A stretch of DNA of 64,000 nt from Inonotus obliquus (taxonomy: Eukaryota; Basidiomycota; Agaricomycetes; Hymenochaetales; Hymenochaetaceae). Below the pieces are notes generated by a model. The model saw only the letters and a program-made list of their open reading frames with translations. It did not search any database and had not been told where the DNA came from. A program made the position numbers and the translations under genes. The DNA lies in NCBI GenBank assembly GCA_032164295.1, contig JAJHTX010000009.1, positions 1,674,001 to 1,738,000 of the forward strand, written 5' to 3'. Below, piece after piece: positions 11,928 through 25,139 of this stretch (the first letter of the stretch is position 1; every line of letters starts with the position of its first letter).

Positions 11928-14434
11928 TCAACAGCAAGGTACATAGAATGCAGGAAATTGTGTCACTTTTCTATGTCCAACAGTGCGAGGTTCTTCATCA
12001 TGCTCATATGAAAGTTGAATTCCTTGACATAAATGCCGTCTGTGATATCCCTCTGCTTCTGAACGTCCTGTAGAATAGCATCCAAGGCATAAAATACCTA
12101 GGTAAAATATATAGTTAGTGAGTGCGTGTTCAGACGACAATGTATTTAACATACCAATGGTGCCGCACTGGTGATAACCCAAGCGTTCATCTCCATCTCG
12201 AAGGGGTTGACTCCACTTTCAGGGGTGAAAACGCTTGAATCGTACTTAGCGATGGGCTCGACAGCGGGAGGGATGACTGTAAACAGCAGCGCATGCATGG
12301 ATGCGATGATTCCCTGGTGCATGTACCGTCCCTCACTGACCGGCTGCAAGACATATCAGTCGATGACAGTAGGGTAATGATTTTTCAACTTACATTGTCC
12401 GTGTTAGCATAAATGTAAGCTGCGTCCGTTTTTAGATGCGCTATAACCTCCTTTGCTGCTTCACGATCGGCCGGAAGATTATAATACGCAATGCAAGGCC
12501 GCACAGCCTCCTTCATCTCGCCGCGAATTCTGCTGATGCGCTTGTTCAACTGTTCGACCAAATCAGTGGAGTCTCAACCAGTAAAGCATTGCATACCAAT
12601 CTATAGAACACTTGGTAGTAACTGCCTATGCCTGGCTTGATCCTCTTCGCCATTTCGTCCTCCCGCAGCTTCCGTGCTGCAGCTGCTCCGAGGTGGGATA
12701 TGATGCCGTTTCGCAGTCCTGTGTCCAGTAAGATACCATACCTCAACAAATAAGAACCAATATTCTTCCAAATGTCCATGAGGGCTTCCTTGACAAGTTT
12801 CGGCTGATCGTTATACTTCGGTCTCGATGGGTTGGCAATCTTGATGCAGGCTGGGTTTGCAAACACTTGAAACTGTTGGAATGAAGTCCATTGTTCGATA
12901 TCTGACTTTGTCGCGGGACTGACTGGAATCTTGGATGTATCAGTGCATTCCGCCCCTACCTTCGCTGTTTCTCCTTTGCTGACATTGATGTCGTTCACAA
13001 ATACTGCCTGCAGAAATTTCATTAGTACGTAACACTTTCTCGAACGATCTACCCACCTCTTCTTGCAAATTTCGTGTTGCTCGTTTGTTAGATCTTGTGG
13101 GCCTTGCAAATTTCTTGCTTACAACTTCATCCTTGTTCGATGCATTGTACATAAACTCTGATCCGCTCGACTCATCACTTGCTGCAAGCATGTGTACCTC
13201 CTTCGCAACTCATGGTCAGTTTCGCATCTGTCTATAACTATACACACACCTCGTGAAGTGCTTCTGAGCTGTCTTCATCACTCTGTGAAGCCTCTGACTC
13301 CTCTGTCATAGGAGGCTCAGTTCCCTCGTCACTGCTATCATCTGCAAGCCAGCGTTTCTCATTCGTGACACGCTTTATCTAGAAAATTACTAGTTATCAA
13401 TTTATATACTGTGATCACTTTGAATACGCACCACAGGTGCTTTCCCTCCCCTTTGTACAGTGCCGGTCGGCGGGAACATATTCTCCTTGTTTCCTTTATT
13501 CTGTGACGAGACCGACAGAGCTCTGTCTTTCTGCTGATGCGCGTCCTGTTTAGTATTACCTTTGACTCTTTCTGCAGACAGTTGTGCGTGCACGTCAAGC
13601 ATGTTTGTACATCGACCATTTTGGAGTGCCGGGGACGTCAATTTTGCAGCTTTCTCTGTAACAGCTTCGTTGTTGCCCCCCTCTTTCACATGACTCGTTC
13701 CCTGCGTGAAGTTGGTGTGCTGTCCAACAGCACCAAGGCTTGCAGCAACCGCTACTTAAGTTTTCGTTAACAGTTGATCACCTAAGCTATTAAAGCCTCA
13801 CCCTTAATTGTTTCTTCATTCAGGCCTTGCGCACGCAAGGTCGCTAGCGTTGTGGCTGCTGCATCTCCCGCAGAGTGCTTCTGAGCAGCTTGTAAGGCTA
13901 GTATGTTAAACCATCAGCGATGCGCAATGTGCAAGACTACTAATTGATCACACCTTTCTTTTCTCTTATTTTTCTACTGCGCTCGATTGCGTATTGACTG
14001 ATGGGATGGTTCTGCATCTCTTCCTTCATCGGTACCTCTGCATCAGAAGTGTGGGACAAAGACTCATTGGAATACTCGACGCGCCAGGTACGGAAGCGCA
14101 AGGCATTCTTGTCTGATTTTGGACAGTTCCGTTTGTTCAGTATAATGTCAACGATTGTATAACAATGACTCTACCGTGCGGTGCAGGCTGCCTGACAGCA
14201 GGAGCCTTTATCAGCTTCTTCTCTACTCGGGGCTTCTTTTTCAAGTCTGCCCAACCTACAATTTACCCCGTGAGACTAACTTTATGGATAGCATACTAAA
14301 AAAAACTCACGTGCCGGCGCTTCCGTTGCCGCCTTTCACTTAGACAGCTTGCCATCCTCGACCGCTTCCTCAACAGGAAGCGGTGAGAGGCTGCGGCGAA
14401 CAATATTGGCGTACGTTGCTACTTTGGCTGGCAT
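11928..14434 (-). CDS. DUF6532-like protein of transposon-associated type
   Basis: A multi-exon minus-strand gene whose start at 14434 gives MPAKVATYANIVRRSLSPLP. The N-terminal half is low-complexity, charged and Ser/Thr/Glu-rich (blocks at 13250-13380 and 13430-13750, for example NGRCTNMLDVHAQLSAERVK). The C-terminal half is folded-looking: KLREDEMAKRIKPGIGSYYQ, then GRYMHQGIIASMHALLF, WVITSAAPLVFYALDAILQD and YVKEFNFHMSMMKNL, ending VPCC at 11928. The order of a GRY-H-P/I segment, an alanine-rich helix and a final Y-x-x-x-F/H helix resembles DUF6532, a large Agaricomycete family with no known role that is often repeated among transposons. Exon borders are approximate. It lies next to a KOW/Spt5-like gene and a Plavaka transposase, so it may be element cargo. 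Confidence 0.5.
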
Positions 14435-15300
14435 GTTCAATGGTAAAACTTGCTGTGATGAGTTAGTACGAGGTTTGACTGGAACACTTTTATGGGGGTA
14501 AACACAGTTATACGAAGTGCTGGGGAGTTCTTTGCACTGAAGGCCACCTCTTTGTAGCATGGAATAACGTGACTGTTGCGTCTCAGATCTTGGTCGAGGT
14601 ACCGGGGCACTGAGTTGCTATCTCCATCTGGTAATCGTAGTGTGGGTGTCAAGACATTTTCTTGCTTTTGCTAGCCTTTATCCGTCTGTCTGCATTTTGT
14701 GGAAAGCTGATGTCGAACCTCTAGTACCTGCCTGATATGCTGAAGCTACCTGTCTGATATGCCTAAACTGTCGGTCTCCATTTCATCGGGGACTCGCCGG
14801 TCACAAATCAATCACGACAAAAAGCAAAAGTATAAGTTTAGAAATGCACCGCGTTCTTGAACTATCCTTGGCTCAGTATGCGTAAGCTCGTCTGGCTTTC
14901 TCCATTGGCCAGTCCAGTATTTTTACCTGCTGCACCGTATCCGGTCGTCAAGATCAGTGTTCTTGGCCAGTTAAAAAAACACGTACTTTGCAAGGCCAAG
15001 TTGATCGTACGCCGCCTTTTAGGTGTAGTTGGGCCGAAACGGACTAATTGACAAGTGGATATCATGTACAAGTACTCTAAATCTTGTGTAGTTTACAATG
15101 AAGCCTTTCAATACATATCAATAACTTAAACCGTCTGTGCACACCATTCCCTAGCCATGCTTCTAACAAGTTGTCCATCCCAGAAAATACGAGCGCTCTA
15201 GTGATTTGAGGTGCGTTATTCCAATGCATAGCCATCTTTTTGTCAAAAAGAGTCCTTTAATAATTCGCATGCCTCACTGAGAACACAATCGACGACTCTG
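14435..15300. other. Intergenic between two minus-strand genes
   Basis: No gene recognised. A short direct repeat, TACCTGYCTGATATGC, occurs twice at about 14725-14765. The stretch 14780-15300 gives only short frames. Confidence 0.4.
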
Positions 15301-18162
15301 TCAAAGTTTCTGCACCTTCGTTACCTTCCATGCTGGCATCTTCCACTTTCGACTATTCTTCCCAGGTTCGCACATGGTTATTCCCCGCTCCTTTTGCCTA
15401 GGAACACCCTTTGCAACAAGTAAGCACACCGGTGCTCCTCCGAGGTCGCGTACTTGAAGTACATCATCTTCTTTTCTCGTAGGTCGGCTTGTCTCGATGT
15501 CTGTGATGCCCACTGTTGTCTCAATGATGGAGCGACTCCAGTCGACATGTGTGCATATTTGACATGAACCGTGACTGCCGAAACACCACAAATGGTCTTC
15601 CTGAAGTTCACCGGTGACGTACACCTGTCTGTCAAGCGAGTGCACGTGCATGAAAACTTTGTGCATAGCATACAGAGCTCGCACACCGGGTTTGAATACC
15701 CATCCTCCTGGAATGGAGAAGTCTGTACAACGTAAATTTTCTATGCGCTAGTTTATGGTCAAATGATGCTCACCTGTACCGGGCTCGTCCATCATCGAGT
15801 AAGCCTCTTGTGAATCCTGAGGATCCTCTGGAGGTGGAGTCGCCCCTCTAAGGACAGGTGCCTTTGCCCGGGATTTCGTTTGGTGTTCCTCAAATTTACG
15901 CTGCAAGTATAACACTTCCAGCATCGTAAGTGGAGCGGTTTCGTCGAGGGAGAAAACATAATCACTGACGAAGTGGTTAGTTGCTGACAGTCTTGCAAGA
16001 ACTATGACTACTTACAAGGAAATCACATTCTTCAGGAGGAACTTAGTGTCTTTGCCATGATATTGGACCACGGCCGTTCTTCTATCATTGTCGACACTGC
16101 TGACATACCCGTACAATCCCTTCACCATCTTTGCATTCCCATCACTCTTATCTCTGCACAGAACTAGAACGTACATGCCGACATAGGGGCTAGCCCGGGT
16201 CTTCCTATAACGTGCGTTGTCATCCAGCTGAGGTTGGATGCCTGTTTGCAAGGTGCTGGCGGTCAGCTTCATAATGGCTTCGATGGGGAATGCTTGCTGC
16301 GGCACAGTTGCGTCAGCTGCGGTGAATGTGATGTGACGAATGCATAACTTACCAATTTGTCCTCACCCTCTTCATTCTTCACACCCCACAGCATAACGAT
16401 GACTACCCTTCTGTCATCCGCAACGCCATGAACACGCAACCATCGACCTTTATACTCGCCACATCGAGGAATGACGATGTCCCCTGGTACTATGCTCTCC
16501 ACACGATTTAGTCGAGACAAAGCAATTGCTGCGTCACTGTACTGGGCAGAGCGCATATCCACTGTCTCCACATGAAACCGCAAGACGTCCACCTGGTGTA
16601 AAGGTAATGTACATGTACAATGCTCAAGACTGGAACGTTACTCACCACAGGGTCTTCCAAACTCAACTGTACATTCAAAACATCTCTGTCCTGAGAAATT
16701 ACCAGTCCCTGTTGCCTGGCGAACGTCCCAGCCCTCACATGAACCTCATCACCCACGTCAATCAAACGCTGCACATGTTTCAAATATACGTGCACTCCGC
16801 TGAACTCAATTCCATTGTGTGCGAGGGTCTGTAAGTAAAACAGTGCATCAGAACGACACAGATTCTGCAAGATAACAGATTCATCAACGTCTTCCGTATC
16901 ACCATCCTCGTCATTGTCGTGCAGAAGTCCTGTGAGCGTTATTCGACGCAAGCTGTCAACGACGACAGCATCATGTAAGTGTTCCCCCACTGTCCCGACC
17001 ATGTTCCTGAGCTGTCCTGTCAAAATCCTAACCACATCTCCAGGACGAGTATAACACTCCAAAGCCTGGAGATCGCCGAAGTCAGCAAGACAGAAAGAAG
17101 AAACTTTGTGAATAAGTGGACACGCTGGTTCCACTTGGTTGTGTCGGAGGCGCAGCAAGCGCAGACCCTTCCAGTAACGTTGATGGCAGAATATGTATGT
17201 TTCGTCCTCCTTCATGGCACTGACTTCTTCATCAGAAAAAGCATTTTTTAGCCACTGCTGAGTGGCTAAATGCTGCTCAGGTCGATGGGTGGTATAGTGT
17301 TTATGTCACTCCTTCGATCCTTCGATCCGAGGCAGTACAACTACTCTGACTGACTTCCCTTCTGCCAATACCTCCCGAACCATTGCGAAATCACATCGAA
17401 ACTTTCCTGACAAAACCCGAACCCAGCTACCGACGCCATAATGTCTGTTCTTGTCGTGCAACATAGCAAAAACAGCTCCTCCCTCCGTAGAAGGGACACG
17501 AACAAGCCGATGTGCGTTCAGCTTTCGTCCTCTGGCAGTGTACATGGAATAGATATCTTGAGGATTCGGTACCTAGAAATAGCACTGATCCTGTAGCCAG
17601 GGTATATGTAGGGCGAGGCAATGGGGAGGGAAGTACTTGTGGGCCAGAGACACTTCTGTTTGCGGGTCAGGAGTCTGCAACACAGTGAGTTGAGAATGAG
17701 AAACAAATACAGGCGATACTCACCTGCATGCAGTACAGTTCGTACTGCGAATCATCCACTTCAACCCCAGCAGGAAACAATGAACGACCGCACCTGACCT
17801 CCATATCTACAGCGTCGTCTTTGTCGTACGGACCAGGTCCGATTCATTGTCGTTTCCAAGTGCGCTCGCGAATGTGCTCTGTGATGACTTCCGGGTCGTC
17901 ATTGGCGACTTAGATAGCACCGGTACGCGCCAGACCAGAATGAAGGGGCAGACGAACTTCCTCACCTGTGTCATCTAGAAAGTCCCTGTCTGCAACAAAT
18001 CAGTACTCTGAATCAGAAAATTTCGTCAAGGTATGACTGACCTTCTTCGCTCATCAATTCTAGGTCGTCGTCCGTATCATCTACTACATCGGCAGCAAGA
18101 TCAAGGTACCGCATAACTGCTGCTGGTTTGTTGGAGGTGGTATTGGGCTTGGTGGGTGACAT
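15301..18162 (-). pseudogene. KOW-motif protein resembling transcription elongation factor Spt5 (broken)
   Basis: Minus-strand exons give repeated KOW-like units: GSWVRVLSGKFRCDFAMVRE (about 17400), GDVVRILTGQLRNMVGTVGE (about 17000), GDEVHVRAGTFARQQGLVIS (about 16720) and GDIVIPRCGEYKGRWLRVHG (about 16450). This G-D-x-V-x-V spacing is that of Spt5 KOW domains, which bind RNA polymerase and nascent RNA. The N-terminus (MRYLDLAADVVDDTDDDLEL) is acidic, also as in Spt5. Two in-frame stops interrupt the exon around 17830-17910 (after ARTGAI and after RTWKRQ). There is no NGN domain, so this is an Spt5-like relative and not the essential gene. Such genes are common near transposons in Agaricomycetes. 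C-terminal exons reach 15301. Confidence 0.6.
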
Positions 18163-19825
18163 CTGAAGCAGATGTGAATGACTTGTTTCGCTACCGGACA
18201 GCGCCGTTAACAGTATGTCTTACACTAATCGGCGGTGCTTTTCTTTGCAACCTTTTTTTTTGCGATTGATCGCTTACACTGCATGTGAACTTACAGCACT
18301 TTTTTTAATCCGTGCGTGTTCTTTCTGTGTTGTGAAAGTTGCTTAAATAAAATAACTATAGTACAGGACCTAGGAAACCAGACTACTACCGTACTGTACT
18401 AATTTTTTTCAGCCGTACAAACAAAAGTAGGAAACACAGAAGAAAATTCTAAGGTGGAAAATCAGCCTTCCACGTTAACCGCAATGCAGACAATGCACAA
18501 CATACCTGTAAACAGGCCGACACAATGTCGCCCAGATGGGAAGGTGAGTGTCGGAGACAAGAGGGAAAAGGGTCTGAAGAAGTCAGCCAGACCGATACAT
18601 TCACGCCGATCGTGGGAAATGTACCGGTCATGTGAGCAGGATCGGCACCCCTCGTTTTGGACACCGATCGACATTCTTGATACAGTAAGCACATTGTATA
18701 TGTCAGCATGACACTCACTAAGATTAGGCATGAATTTCTCACGATTGGCGTGAATGAATGGAGAGGTGTGACACTCAGTCACACCTTTCCCACTTGTTTT
18801 CGACGTTCATGGCCACAGCTATCTGTTTCGCAATACTCTGCCTCTATGTCTGTCTGAACCCCCAACGACGAGCGACACATACGTTCGTCCTCAAGAAAAG
18901 AGCAGAAACCCAACCTGGAGAGTATGCGGATGAATACGAAGAATTTACGCAGAAGGTCGAGGTCGAGTTCAAAGAGTACACAACAACGCATGGGAGACAA
19001 ACAAAGCGACGAAACTACACGAGAGCGATCCTGACAAGACAAGGACTACACGAGTCGAGACGTGAATAGCCTCTTTGACCAGGACGACGATGAAGTCGAA
19101 GTCATCCAGTGTTCAACTCGTTCTTCCGCTGCCGCTGCTTCGCGCCGCCGCAACGGAAATACCGGGAGAGAGGGCGGACATGCTAGGGTAAATAGCGATG
19201 ACAAGGGAGAAATATGCTGTAGGTTTTCTTGAACAGGTTTCCTGGGTTATCGGCCTAACCCACCATTTCTTCTTGACTTCAGAGGCATTCAAGAAATTTG
19301 TCCAGTTTGGCTTGAAGTGTATCGGCGATCGACAAGAGGTGCCATGAGATACGGATTCTATTGCGATAGTAGGCACGTCCTATTGCTCATTCGTTTTCAT
19401 ACCCACCAATAATTGTCTGTGGTACGGAAAGGGCAGGGACAGGAAGTGCGCTGAACTATTGCGTACTCATTACACATTCGAGGATGGAGGATTTTTGTCC
19501 CCTCTGTTAGAGGATGGTTGTAGTGGACGGGTTTGTAGTGTATAGTCTAAATGGAGTACTTGGCATGTAAATATGTACAGATGTACATAGATGTCGTGCC
19601 GGAGATAAATACGAAAAAAGACTAGCTAGAATAACGCAAGCGGAAACCACATGAATACAAAAAGTCTGTGTGTATGTGACTTCACAATATTGAGATGCGT
19701 GCCCCCATTTTCAATATAGGTTAAAAAAGCACGTTATAACCGAGGGGAAACACCTCACCGAGCTTTCAGCGCCACTTCGTCATGCATACAACTCGCCTGG
19801 GTCTTGCTACAAGCACAAAATATCG
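18163..19825. other. Region between the Spt5-like gene and the transposase; one weak coding segment
   Basis: AT-rich tracts occur at 18240-18420. A plus-strand stretch at 18800-19150 is acidic and lysine-rich (EYADEYEEFTQKVEVEFKEY, later FDQDDDEVEVIQCSTR in another frame), which suggests an old coding exon with frameshifts. No family is recognised. The stretch 19380-19780 holds nothing identifiable. Confidence 0.35.
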
Positions 19826-21294
19826 ATGGAGATTACGAGCACCCAAGAGACGTGCCCGGGATGTGGCAAACTATTTGCCGATGTATGTTGGCACCAGTGC
19901 TCCATGGGCCAACACACACTGTGTTACGCAGCCCTGGTTCAGCAAGCGAACACTATCCATTTGTTACTGGATATGGACACAGGTCGCTGCTCAAACTGTG
20001 CAGTGCCGTTCGAGGGAGATTATTTTGAAGGAGAATATGATGCGCATGACTTCGGGTGGGATGATGGAGTTGAGGGTATGGAAAGAGATGACATGCAGGG
20101 TGATACGTGAGCATTCCTTTCATGTAAGACCTTGATTAAATACTAACAGATGCCTTCGGAACAAATAGTGACGACACAGATGAGGACCTGCACGAAATAG
20201 GTTGGGAACCGCCCCGAGCAGAGTGTACTGATGATGTGGACGACGACATCAGCGAGGACGAGAATGAGGACAACTGGCGCCGAATGCGAGAGGTCATTGT
20301 CGAACATCGTCAAGCACAGACACATTTGCAGTACTGTCCGACCCATATGTATGTATTCAACAAAGTCTTCGCTCACGCTGAAGCTAGGAAGGCATACAGG
20401 CATAATGCAGCTGCGGCTGACAACGAAGATGGTGCCTATGTGCAGTTTGCACAGGATATCCATGCGACGACAGATGTTCATGGAGCCTACGCACCTTTCT
20501 CATCTAAGATAGATTGGGAGGTGACCTGTTGGGTAAAGACACGAGGGCCCGGGTCTAACGCAGTGGACGAGCTGCTCTGAATAGACGAGGTAAACTATTG
20601 ATTACATTGAAGGGTGCGCCTCGCTTACGCTACAATAGGTTGTGGATAGACTTGGACTATCGTATCGGAATGCATGAGAGTTAAATGCCATTATAGACTG
20701 GCAGATACTGGTACACCGACCGAAGTTTTGGCGTCGAGAAATAGTAGTAGTGGGAACCGTGCTAGAGTTGTACAGTCGAGACACTTTGGACTGTATACGC
20801 ACGCTCTTTGGTGCTCCCGAGTTTGCTGCAGATATTATTCTGCAGCCGGAATGCTAATATGCCGATCAGGAGAAGCAGATTCCTGTTTATTATGGGATGC
20901 ACACTGGCGACTGGTGGTGGGACACGCAGGTGTGTAGTGAATAGCTCGCGTCAGAATTGTATACTAACTGTCTTGTATAGCGAGTGATCGAATTTCGGGA
21001 GCCTGGTGGAACGGTAATCCCCGTAATAATTTCGCTGGATAAGACCCAAATTACACTATTTCGAACAAAAACGGCATACCCAGTTTATTTGACAATTGGG
21101 AACATTCCCAAAAATATTTGAAAGAAGCCATCAAGACATGAGCTGAAGAGAACTACGTGCAGCTGAGCTCGGTATCAAGCCCAGTATCCCATTCTATGCT
21201 TACCCCATGCTACGGCACAGTCCCATCTACACCTTCCAGTATCTACCAGCACACCCAGAGAAACCGTCAGTCCCATTTCTCGAAGTACCGAACA

Positions 21295-21378
21295 CCGAGA
21301 GTACCGGTACCGAGCGCCAAGAAACCCGGTACCGAGAATGCCGAGAGTACCGAGTGCCGAGAAACCCGGTACCGAGAC
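21295..21378. repeat. Tandem repeat inside the 21-kb insert
   Basis: Two imperfect units of about 40-46 bp sit head to tail (21295-21340 and 21341-21378). Each starts CCGAGAGTACCG and ends AGAAACCCGGTACCGAG. Confidence 0.7.
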
Positions 21379-21995
21379 AAATTGACAATTCAACATGCTC
21401 TCATGACATGGATCGGACGTCTCCCTCTCTGGTATTCATTTATGATGGTTGGACTATGCATGCCAGTTCTTTGAGGAAGCTCAGGGTCAGTATCCATTAA
21501 GGTTTTCAGGTCCGGTACCACCAGGAATGTGTCGGTATCAATCAGCAGGGGCACAGATCTCTTGTCCTGAGGACTTTTCATCTAGGGGTACTATATGCTA
21601 CGTTTTCATTGGTATCTTGTTCTCCCTAACCCTTTCTTGTTGTCCCCCTGATGGCGCTGCAATATTCACTTTCCTTGTTATATTTTTCTTCAGACTTTTC
21701 TTTGTTTTGATCTTCCTTTTTACTTTCTCCTTTTGGATTTATGAGCTAACTACGGTACAGTAGTATAAATATCTCCTCCTGTACGTAGTAGCTCTCCAGG
21801 TAATCTTAGGAGCTAGCCTCTAGCGTGAGGGCTCGGGTTTCCTCACCCCCTTCTCAGTTCCATCTCAAGTGAACCTTCAGAGTTAGCCTCCTGTGTGAGG
21901 GCTCAGGTTTGCTTCCCGGTCCAGTCAACACCCTCAGCCACCAGTCTCCTCCAGTCTGTTTCTTGCTATACCACCCCGTGCTACCAGTTTCCTTG

Positions 21996-22249
21996 CAGTA
22001 CCGACCTGTACCGACATTTTTCCCACGGTACCGACGTTTTGTTATCCTTCGTATTCTGCACGTCATCCTTTTGTTTTTGTACTGACCCTTTAGTTTAACA
22101 ACATACCTTCACGTACCAACCCCTTTGTTTCTGTACCGACCTGTACCGAGGTTTTTCTCACGGTATTAGACTATTGTTTTGCTACGTTCTCTCTCATACC
22201 GACCTGTACCAAAGTTTTTCCCACGTTCTAAACTGTCCTTTTCATACCA
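21996..22249. repeat. Degenerate tandem repeats with ACCGACCTGTACC core
   Basis: Three copies of a unit starting (G)TACCGACCTGTACCRA followed by TTTTTCYCACG occur near 21996, 22134 and 22197. A further duplicated block, GTGAGGGCTCRGGTTT, occurs near 21825 and 21895. Confidence 0.6.
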
Positions 22250-24559
22250 GAATTGCATACTCTTCGCTTCTGGCCCATCCATTCACTCCCCCTTTTCATA
22301 GACAACAAGTACCGTGACCGTACTGGTTAAGTACCGGCACGTATTAGCCCTCCCCCACTTAAAACCATACACCCCTTGTCTCGGTATTTTGGTACCGGAT
22401 GCGATCTCGCTCATTTAGCGCAAGTCCTACTGGCATACCTGCCAACAAGCCGCCTGCCACACATAAAAAACAAGTCCAAACAGCGACGCATGCTGTTGAA
22501 TGTCGTGCATGCATGTCTGCACTTTGTCTTTCAGGTGATGGCAAAAGTCAGCAGGGACGGCATTTTCATGGAGGACGGCAATAAAGTTATTCGTCGCTGC
22601 CACCCCATCCTGTTGTCCATTGCTATTGATTATCAGGAGCAAGTACAAATCACGGGTATAATGACTGGCAATTGTCCAAAGTGCAAGTGCCCGAATGATG
22701 AAATAGGCGAAGTTTGGGAGGATGTACACGACGAGCAAGACATTGACGAGGTTTTCGAAATACTTGATATCCTGGACTTGCCTTTCTCATCACAGTACAC
22801 TCAAATATGCAAGGCAAATCGAATGAAAGTGATCCAACACCCTTTTTGGATTGATCTACTGTACTGCAACATCTTCAATACAATATGCAGCGACATTCTA
22901 CATCAGCTGCACCAAGGCATTGTTAAGCACTTGGTGAAGTGGTTAACAGACATTATTGGTGCGGACGAACTGGACATGCGGTGTCAGCGTATCCCACCTA
23001 ATCACAGCATTCGAGTTTTTCACATGGGCCTGTCCATTCTCAGCAGGGTCAGCGGCACGGAACACAGTCAAATGTGCCAGTTTCTTCTTGGACTGCTCGT
23101 TGATTTCAGTCTATCAACAAGACGAGCAACAGGCCAACTCGTTCATGCAGTACGTGCCATTCTGGACTTCGTGTACTTCGCTCAGTATCCAATCCACACG
23201 TCTGAGATGCTCACCATGATGGATCAAGCGCTGTGCCGCTTTCATGAGAATAAACAAGTGTTCATTGACAAAGGTGTACGTGTTGATTTCAACTTCATAA
23301 AAATGCACTGTATGGTGCATTATTCCAAGAACATAGTACTGCAGGGCATGACGGACAACTATAATACACAATTCACTGAACGCCTACATATCAACCTCGC
23401 AAAAGATGCATATGCGGCGACGAACCGTAAAGACGAACTACCGCAGATGACGCGCTGGCTTGAAAGAAAGGAGAAAGTATTTGACTTACAGAAGAACATT
23501 GATTGGCAAACACAACCCGCCATGATTCCTGCATGGTGATCGCCGGAACTCACTGCAGCCCTGGAGACATCCACTGCAAAGCATCCAACAAAGAGCCGCA
23601 CTCTTACGCAAGTAGACGAAATGCACGGTGCGAGGCAATTTGGCGAAGCCCTAGCGCGCTTCAACTTGTGTATCAAACGGGCGGACATGACTGAAGCCAA
23701 TCTTCAGCGGGCATATTGCGATGTGTCAATGCTTGTGCGCTCAGTACCGGTATTCAAAAGGGCAAAATTTCGAGATACATCCTTCGCTGATACGCCTGTC
23801 ATTGATTCCATACACTCAAGACCAGCTAAATGTGATAAGCACGGTCAACAGGTCGCAGGAAGGTTTGATACAGCACTGATATGAATACAGGACGGATGGC
23901 AAATGCAATGTAAAAGTTTAAGTGTGTCTTGTATCCAGATTTACTTACTAACATTATGCTCCTGCAGCTTTCCGAGTTGGTCAAGTCCGCGTCATATTCA
24001 CACTGACTTCTAAATCCCTCTCGCAGCTTTTTCTGGAGGAAGAACTTCGATTGCAGGTGCCTTCATGTCTGGCATACGTGGAATGGTTCACCAAGTTCAA
24101 AACGCAGCCGGACAGTAATGTCTGCATGTATAAAGTCTCTTGCTCATTTGACTCAGTCGGCAACAGAGAATACAGTATCGTTCCCCTGGCGGATCTTTAT
24201 CGGAGTGCACACCTCATACCTTGCTTTGGACGCACTGTACCTCAGGAATGGACGAGCAATACAGTACTCGAAAAATGTAACGATTTCTACCTCAATGACT
24301 TTAAGGACCGTAGCATGCATTTCACTTTATATTAGTCGAGTTGTATAGTACTTTACATATTGTCAATAAAAAGCCCATTCCCGCCTGTTTATGCACGTAG
24401 TGCAGGAAATCTGAGTGCGCTGGGTGGTGGAATTCGAATGGCATGTGATGTAATGTCCCTGATGATACATAATAATTCCCTTACATATGTATTGTGAGAA
24501 AAAGGTACCATTGATCATTCCATCAAATTCTCAGATTGACAGGCACAGTTCCATTAATT

Positions 24560-25033
24560 CTAAGCTAATCTGAAAATTCTGAGACAGTCCACCTGCTTCC
24601 CTCCGGTTCCCAACTTTGGGTTTTTCCTGATGTTGTTGTTGATTCTGTCCCTCAACAGAAAATATCCACACGGCAGGGTCACATTTCTCCCCGATTTCCG
24701 GTGTTTTATTGGAACCATTGTCATATCAAGTATTCTTGTAAGGCTTCCGATACTCGCAGACGCAGTGGATGTTGCCCTTTCGTAAATATCCTTCAGTGGT
24801 GCAAAAGCAGCTCTCTGTGATCGCCTTTTGCATGTCCTATGAGTAGTTCCAAATCCCCTCCATCTACCCATGCGTCCAATTAATCCTTCGTGTTTTAGTG
24901 AGCAGACAAGGCTTTCTACACTCATTCCGTTTCTTAGGGGGGGAAGTAGATGTTGAAGGAACATGTTTGGGTCGACCTCAGGGATAGCGGCATAGCCCGG
25001 ATTACGCCATTCTTCACGCATGTTGATTTTCAC
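24560..25033 (-). pseudogene. FunK1 kinase N-terminal fragment
   Basis: The minus strand reads EWRNPGYAAIPEVDPNMFLQ, then LIGRMGRWRGFGTTHR and GRNVTLPCGYFLLRDR. This parallels residues of the FunK1 gene at 62477 over roughly 150 positions. Similarity stops near 24590, before the kinase core, so only the 5' end survives. The retrotransposon lies immediately upstream of its start and may have separated it from its promoter. Confidence 0.75.
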
Positions 25034-25118
25034 GCTTTTGCATGATTAAGGCATGGAGAAGCAGTGTTTTGAGGTAGCACGAGCAGTAGTCTTGGTGTTT
25101 GTTAGTAAGATTGCAGAG

Positions 25119-25139
25119 TTCTGAATCAATGATTCAGAA
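25119..25139. repeat. 21-bp palindrome beside the retrotransposon 3' end
   Basis: TTCTGAATCA, a central A, then TGATTCAGAA: perfect 10-bp arms, ending 9 bp before the start of the retrotransposon tail. Confidence 0.6.

Larger units (their letters stand above)
21169..22398 (-). mobile_element. CGGTAYC-terminated element, 1.2 kb, inserted in the transposase
   Basis: The insert splits the transposase between IPKNI..KKPSRH and AQVLLAYLP. It begins TCGGTATCAAGCCCAGTATC and ends with TTTTGGTACCGG. The reverse complement of its right end (CCGGTACCAAAATACCGAGA and about 75 further bases) aligns with the left end of the insert at 29129, so both belong to one family. It is dense in GGTACC/GGTATC motifs, has no coding frame of its own worth naming, and contains a TATAAATA box near 21761. 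Orientation is given relative to the 29129 copy. About 30 bases of extra sequence on the left and 14 on the right separate the terminal motif from clear transposase sequence, so the exact borders and target duplication are not settled (CAT is a candidate 3-bp duplication). Confidence 0.65.
19826..24335 (+). pseudogene. Plavaka-type KDZ transposase, decayed and interrupted
   Basis: KDZ (Kyakuja-Dileera-Zisupton) transposases move large eukaryotic DNA elements; Plavaka is the fungal branch. Exon 1 (19826-20106) has a Cys/His cluster (CPGCGKLFADVCWHQC). Exon 2 from 20169 carries an acidic linker and ends in a stop at 20578 within the usual region. The next block (20640-20930) reads VVGTVLELYSRDTLDCIRTL and MHTGDWWWDTQ but has stops after YRNA and PEC. 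An intron (20929-20980) is followed by TAYPVYLTIGNIPKNI. After the insertion at 21169-22398 the frame resumes with VLLAYLPTSRLPHIKNKSK and stays open to 23539, including CPKCKCP, ILHQLHQGIVKHLV and FTERLHINLAKDAYAATNRK. The terminal domain (VRVIFTL, LAYVEWFTKF, SAHLIPCFGR) ends at 24335. Several stops make it inactive. Confidence 0.85.

Noticed and set aside
15301..18162. The essential transcription factor Spt5
   Set aside because: No NGN domain, two in-frame stops, and location among transposons; only KOW-like repeats are present.
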